In this document: piece by piece, positions 59,300-64,000 of the stretch
How positions within the stretch are numbered: position 1 is the first letter of the stretch
How the letters are laid out: every line of letters begins with the position of its first letter
Source of the DNA: Mercurialis annua
Lineage: Eukaryota > Streptophyta > Magnoliopsida > Malpighiales > Euphorbiaceae
Reading direction: 5' to 3'
DNA: 64,000 nt
NCBI RefSeq assembly: GCF_937616625.2
Contig: NC_065570.1
Location: 7,574,001 to 7,638,000, forward strand
Notes under the pieces: generated by a model
What the model was told of the DNA's origin: nothing
The model's database searches: none
Seen by the model: the letters and a program-made list of their open reading frames with translations, nothing else
Made by a program: the position numbers and the translations under genes

Positions 59300-62200
59300 T
59301 GTCACGACCCAAATCCGAGGGTCGCGACCGGCGCTAGGGAATGGGAGTGGTTGCTCCGAAACCCGTAGCAAGCCTAAAAACCTTCATAAATTTTTCGCGT
59401 TTTAAAACATAAAAAGGTTTGCAACCTCGTTGTGGAAACACTTTAACACCTTTATTAAAAACGCGATCGCAATTCAAGATCATATATCACATATGATCTG
59501 TTTTCAGAAAATATCGTTAAAACCTTTCTCTCGTTTAACGAAAACACATTTCTGAAAACTGGGTCTTAAGACCCTGATTGTATTTAAAGAAACTAGATCG
59601 CAAACATCAATCTCAATTGACGCACCTGCTCTGTTTCCAATACAATCCTAAAATGCTATAAACATAAAACCAGTGTAGCTCTCAAACAACTGGTCATAGC
59701 ATTTTAGAAAAACACGCAGCTTTTCAAACATATATTATATACAGTAGTTCAAATCAGAGTTTATTAAAATAAGATGAACTATTGTAAACATAAAGACAGA
59801 CTTCCCGGTACCCAACTACTTGCAGCTCTAGAGGTATGGCTGATATTGACTTCCAGAATTACTGTGGAAGTCTGACCTCGTACTTGATAACCTGAAAGAT
59901 AAACGTTGGGGAGGGTCAGAAATATAAATATTTCTGAGTGAGTCTACAATTTTACAATTGAATATTCAAATCGCAAATACATAAAACATTTGTATATGTA
60001 AAATATTACCAATTAGTCGATCCAGATGAAACCCTACAAGACAGACTATTGTATGGGTCTCAACCTACACAATATAGGCCTTAGACCGTGAACTGAATCA
60101 CTGCCGTCTAAGCCGGGTGTCTGGACCGTAACCGTGAAACTGCCATCACAGTACTGCCTGTGACCGTAACCGTTACTGCCGTCTCAGACTGTTAAGTCAG
60201 GGTCGCTAGCACTTCCAACGCCCAATGACATTAACTGACCTCTATGTCAGACACAGGCTCGTATCAAAAAACACTACTGCTGATCACACAGTCCTATTGA
60301 CAACCAATAGGAAGCTTGTTCCAATGGATCTTTCATGGTTAAGTTAACTAGTGCGATTTGTTATTTAAAAACAGTTTAAATATAAATATTCAAAAGTAAA
60401 AACCACAAAGTAAAACTCACAGTACTGTCGTCCCCATTTTTTTTTTACAAAACGTAAGCTCCAAGCAAACTCGTCAGTCAAACACGTTGGTGTTTGACTC
60501 GCTATATCGACTACTCGTCGGATCTAATTAAAATTCAAATGTCAAAACACATTAGACATTGAATTTCTAACTCTAGTCCAATCGTATAAACGATAGACTC
60601 AAATACCATTTCTGTTTATAGACAACTCTATAAACAAACACATATAAACTAATCTCCATATTGAACTTCTCGTTCAATATATAATACCACTCTTGGTATG
60701 GACTTATAGTCCTTTTAACATTAATCACTTTGATTAACGTAGGGTTTTATTAAAACATAATATTGTTTTAATAAATTGAATATCTTTTACTTTTCATAAA
60801 CGTTTTAACCTTTTAAAACGTCCTAGTTCACTTTTCAGAGTCCGATTGGACTAATGTTGAACATACTGTTCAAAATAGGACGAAAATGCTACGCCCCTAA
60901 CGTCGGCATCAATGTGCGTCCGCACAGATGAGCTGTGCGTTCGCACAGCAGGGCTTGTGCGATCGCACAGCCCTAGCTGTGCGCTCGCACAACCCTAACA
61001 CAGGCTGTGCGATCGCACAACCTGGCTGTGAATTTGCACAGCCCTTTGGCCGTGCGTTTCGCACAGCCACGGGGCGATACCCCCGGGCTATTCCGACATG
61101 CTTCCGACCTAAATTTTACACCGAACACTAAAACACAATCCAAACAATCCAAACAATCCAATTCCGCAATCAAAACGTTAAACCGATTCGAATTCGATCG
61201 ATTCGATACGGTCGACGTTATTAATTTAATGATAACCCAATTATTCAATAATCGAATTCAAATTACTAATAATCGAATTCAGATTAACGGTTATTACCTC
61301 AAATACGTGCGGATCCTCGAAGAAATCGAAGTCGGAATCGAGAAATCGACGAAACCTAAATCGCGCGTACCGTTTTGAACTAGCAGGCACGTCAATACAA
61401 CTAGCAGGCACGTCAACCAAAACCTGCACAGAGATCAAATGGCGTACCCTCTCCTCCTATTTATAGAGAAATTGGATTGGCTAAAGTACCATTTGGTACT
61501 AGCTCAATCATGCACTTTAACTCTAATTTTAATTAGTCGTCCGTAGTCCAAACGGATACTAATTCCAAATTCCGTCAAACTTTACCCAAAAATCCAATAA
61601 AATATAAAACGAATAAAAATATAATTTTTATTCGCATCCAACTTATATTTTATTTTTAATAAATCTCCAAAGATTTATTAGGTCCAAATCAGTCCCGCTT
61701 AATTAAAATTACTATGTCCAAATTCCATAAAAATTTGACGGTAGCTTCGTCAAATTATTTCGCGAATATTAACGTCAAGATTATTCGCTCGGGACTTATA
61801 AATTATTTTATTTTAATTTGGACTAACAAATAATATCTAATTAGTTAATAATTGAAAACTAATTAAAGTAAAAGTTTAGGGACTAAAATGGACAATTTTC
61901 ATAATTGCCGCCTAAACAGCACCGCCTCTCTTTTTTTTTTTTAATATATATATATTTATATATATATATCTTAATTTATATTCGTCCATAACTCGTCAAG
62001 CTTTCCAAGTTTTGACATTTTAATTTCGGGGTTTTGTCCGAAATCTTAAACTCTCCATTTAGAGTGGTACATTGATATTTTAATTATCAATATATCAATT
62101 TATACGACACTAAAGAGTATTTTCAAATTTATTACTCTCGTTCACACTCGTTTATTAAAATTTAAATTCCCGATTTAAATTTTAAACTCATATTATTACG

Positions 62201-62453
62201 ATACTCTTTTACGGATTTGTATAATTAAATTTACGTTTAAATTTAATTTACGTATTCCGAATCTATTAAATCACTTCCCGTGATTTAATAATCTTAAATA
62301 GTCAAACCTACTATTATCTTTTGACTATTAAATTTAGTCTTTCCGAATATTTTTCTTAATATTCGAACCCATAAAATATTATTTTTAATATTTTGATTAC
62401 TCCAATTTGACCTCGTGGCATATTCTAATTACTTAAAATTACGGGGTATTACA
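59300..62453 (-). repeat. LARD 5' LTR (sense strand minus)
   Basis: 3154 bp, nearly identical to 51380-54532, with the same palindrome array (60913-61069) and TATA box (61458-61465). Confidence 0.96.
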
Positions 62454-62458
62454 TCTTC

Positions 62459-62759
62459 TCTGTCTGCCGCCGCTTGATAATAGTTTCTTTATGTCAATGT
62501 ATTGGTAGTTTAAAATTCTAAATTGTTTCCCTCTTTTTGGGTGCGTAATTATACTTATGTTTCAGTAACTAATAATTAATGCTTGTGTTTTTTGTACTTC
62601 TCATTTGTTGGATTGTATATTTTGATTTTGATTTAAGGATATATAAATTTAATAAAATATGTGTTGTTTTATACTAATTTTTAATTTTTTGATTTCAAAA
62701 TTAACTTAAATATTTTAAAATAGTTATATAATAATATTTTATATTAATCAATACTAAAA
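62459..62759. other. AT-rich intergenic DNA
   Basis: The sequence interrupted by the LARD resumes here. No gene recognised. Confidence 0.35.
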
Positions 62760-62897
62760 TCCAGCCTTTTAGCAACGAATATTTCTATCGCTAAAAAAAT
62801 TGAATTCCGTCGCTAAATCAGTTTTCTGTCGCTAAAAGATTAAAATTCGTCACTAAACTTAGAATTTATTTGTCGATAATTTGCTTTTTTTCTAGTA
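62760..62897. mobile_element. CACTA end fragment with CGTCGCTAAA repeats
   Basis: Repeated TTTAGC(A/G)ACGAAT and CGTCGCTAAA words in both orientations, ending GCTTTTTTTCTAGTAATA, resemble the subterminal repeats and decayed terminus (…TTTTTCTAGTAGTG) of plant CACTA elements. Only one end is present. Confidence 0.5.
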
Positions 62898-62905
62898 ATA
62901 ATTTA

Positions 62906-63201
62906 CTCCATCCGTCCCACTCTAATTGACAAAATAACTAAATTACAATAACCAATACAAACTAATAAATGACATAGATAGTTACTTCTATACCCCTCTA
63001 TTGATAATGGAGCTAATTAATGCTATTAGTATATTAGTCAAATTTTCATTAAATATTCACCATTTTTCCATAAAAAGTTTAAATTTAAATGAGGGTAAAG
63101 ATGGAAAGTTAATGGAAAAAATTATAGTTATGTTAGTTTTGTCAATTAAAATGGGACACCAAAAACTCCATATTTTGTCAATTAGAGTGGGACGGAGAGA
63201 G
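62906..63201. mobile_element. Stowaway-type MITE
   Basis: The TIRs are CTCCATCCGTCCCACTCTAA (continuing TTGACAAA) and its inverted partner, with TA on both sides (62904-62905 and 63202-63203). The interior is AT-rich. The small frames on both strands are by-products. Confidence 0.9.
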
Positions 63202-63468
63202 TATTTATTAAAAAGTTTATTTTTATATATACAATTTATCAATTTATGTGTCGGTTAGTAAAAATAAAAAAATGAATATATGTTTTTGTAATAATTTTTC
63301 AGAATAATTATTTTGGTTGGGTTTTTACTTATTTGATTTTTAAAACATCCGAACCAACCACTAAACTTTCACCTCCTCTGTCCCGCAAAAACATGTCAAG
63401 TTTTAATATATTTTGAGAGTTCTAAAATATAGGGCAAGTTGTTCCTTAGTCATAGCTCGACTATACTA
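63202..63468. other. AT-rich spacer with a MITE-like fragment
   Basis: Around 63371-63440 a CTCCTCTGTCCCGCAAAAAC run resembles one Stowaway end without a partner. Confidence 0.35.
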
Positions 63469-63833
63469 CTCCCTCCGTCCCATAAAATATAGGCCACCTT
63501 TTTATTTTTAGTGTCCGAAATTATAGGTCATCTTTTATTTTTTGTTTATAATTTTAAAACTAAAAGTCTTAATTATCTCTGATAAAAATACATTGTTATT
63601 TTCAACTTAATTAATTGATTCATGTTCAAATTTGAAATAAATGTCAATTTTTAATACCAATACAATATACACCAATATAAAAATTAGTCATCAATATATT
63701 ATTTATTTATTTAAAAAATATTAAAGGCTAAAAATAAAAAAATACATAAATAAACCAATTTTAACTAATCTAACTATTTTTTTCTTAATTTCTGTGTTTA
63801 TCCAAATGGCCTATATTTGTGGTACGGAGGGAG
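63469..63833. mobile_element. Stowaway-type MITE
   Basis: The TIR CTCCCTCCGTCCCATAAAAT (continuing ATAGGCCA) at the left and the inverted TGGCCTATATTTGTGGTACG ending GAGGGAG at the right, flanked by TA on both sides (63467-63468 and 63834-63835). Confidence 0.92.
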
Positions 63834-63835
63834 TA

Positions 63836-64000
63836 TTTTTGGATATTAAACATTCTAAATCACTGAACTTATCTGTTATTACAGAAAAGGTACTAAACTT
63901 CATTTTGTTACAAAAAGGTCACTGAGTTATACCTTCTATTATAACGTAAGGTCACTACGGCGAATTCAGTCAAACTTTGTTATGCACTTATCGTGAATTA
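63836..64000. other. Possible MITE cut by the window edge
   Basis: Words such as AATCACTGAACTTATCTGTT and AAAAAGGTCACTGAGTTATA are typical of a common plant MITE type, but only one side is in the window. Confidence 0.35.

Larger units (their letters stand above)
51380..62453 (-). mobile_element. Intact non-coding LTR retrotransposon (LARD-like), 11.07 kb
   Basis: The two LTRs (51380-54532, 3153 bp; 59300-62453, 3154 bp) differ by three substitutions and one extra T that I could find. The target duplication TCTTC is at 51375-51379 and 62454-62458. On the minus strand the LTR starts TGTAATACCCC and ends GGGTCGTGACA. The primer site TGGTATCAGAGCAAT (59281-59295) lies four bases inside the 5' LTR, and the polypurine tract AAGGAGGGGAGAA abuts the 3' LTR. 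The 4.77-kb interior has no frame longer than 72 codons and no Gag or Pol motif. Long LTRs, good priming sites and a non-coding interior fit a large retrotransposon derivative mobilised in trans, probably by a Gypsy element. Confidence 0.96.

Noticed and set aside
1..64000. CRISPR array, bacterial operon or plasmid features
   Set aside because: The direct repeats present are LTRs, minisatellites and MITEs, and all genes are eukaryotic with GT-AG introns.

Overview
This is a window of plant nuclear DNA, most likely from a eudicot. The evidence is spliced genes of plant type (L-type lectin receptor kinase, importin beta-1, peroxisomal urate oxidase, A20/AN1 stress-associated protein), AT-rich intergenic DNA with GT-AG introns, and a dense load of plant transposons (Gypsy and Copia LTR elements, CACTA, hAT, Stowaway, MULE, LINE and SINE). 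I cannot assign the species from sequence alone. Everything here was read by eye; no database search was possible.

Layout. 1-9.7 kb is transposon debris: a MULE remnant, a 3.05 kb solo LTR with its target duplication, a decayed Gypsy element, a SINE, a LINE 3' end and a MITE. 10.7-14.5 kb is a complete CACTA element whose interior carries exon fragments resembling two unrelated host genes, AIP1 and dymeclin. 14.5-18.3 kb holds a palindrome array, an LTR-like block and a tRNA-derived SINE. 18.3-20.4 kb is an intact, intronless lectin receptor kinase. 24.3-27.9 kb is importin beta-1 on the minus strand, with a 5'-UTR intron. 29.6-34.0 kb is an eight-exon urate oxidase on the minus strand, with a hAT derivative in intron 1 and an 88-bp duplication of one splice donor. 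34.9-39.1 kb is AT-rich DNA bounded by perfect 31-bp inverted repeats and holding a hAT MITE inside a LINE remnant. 39.9-49.5 kb is a recent tandem duplication (unit 2963 bp) of a SAP gene; the second copy has no TATA region and is broken by a Copia element with identical LTRs. 50.1-51.1 kb is a TIR-bounded element with a large foldback. 51.4-62.5 kb is one intact non-coding LTR retrotransposon (LARD-like, 11.07 kb, LTRs of about 3.15 kb). 62.5-64 kb holds MITEs.

The four single-copy genes are not a functional cluster. The lectin kinase acts at the plasma membrane, importin beta-1 at the nuclear pore, urate oxidase in the peroxisome, and SAP proteins in stress responses. The main interest is structural: recent rearrangements (duplication followed by nested insertion), gene capture by a transposon, and arrays of short palindromes that recur in unrelated elements with different word sequences.
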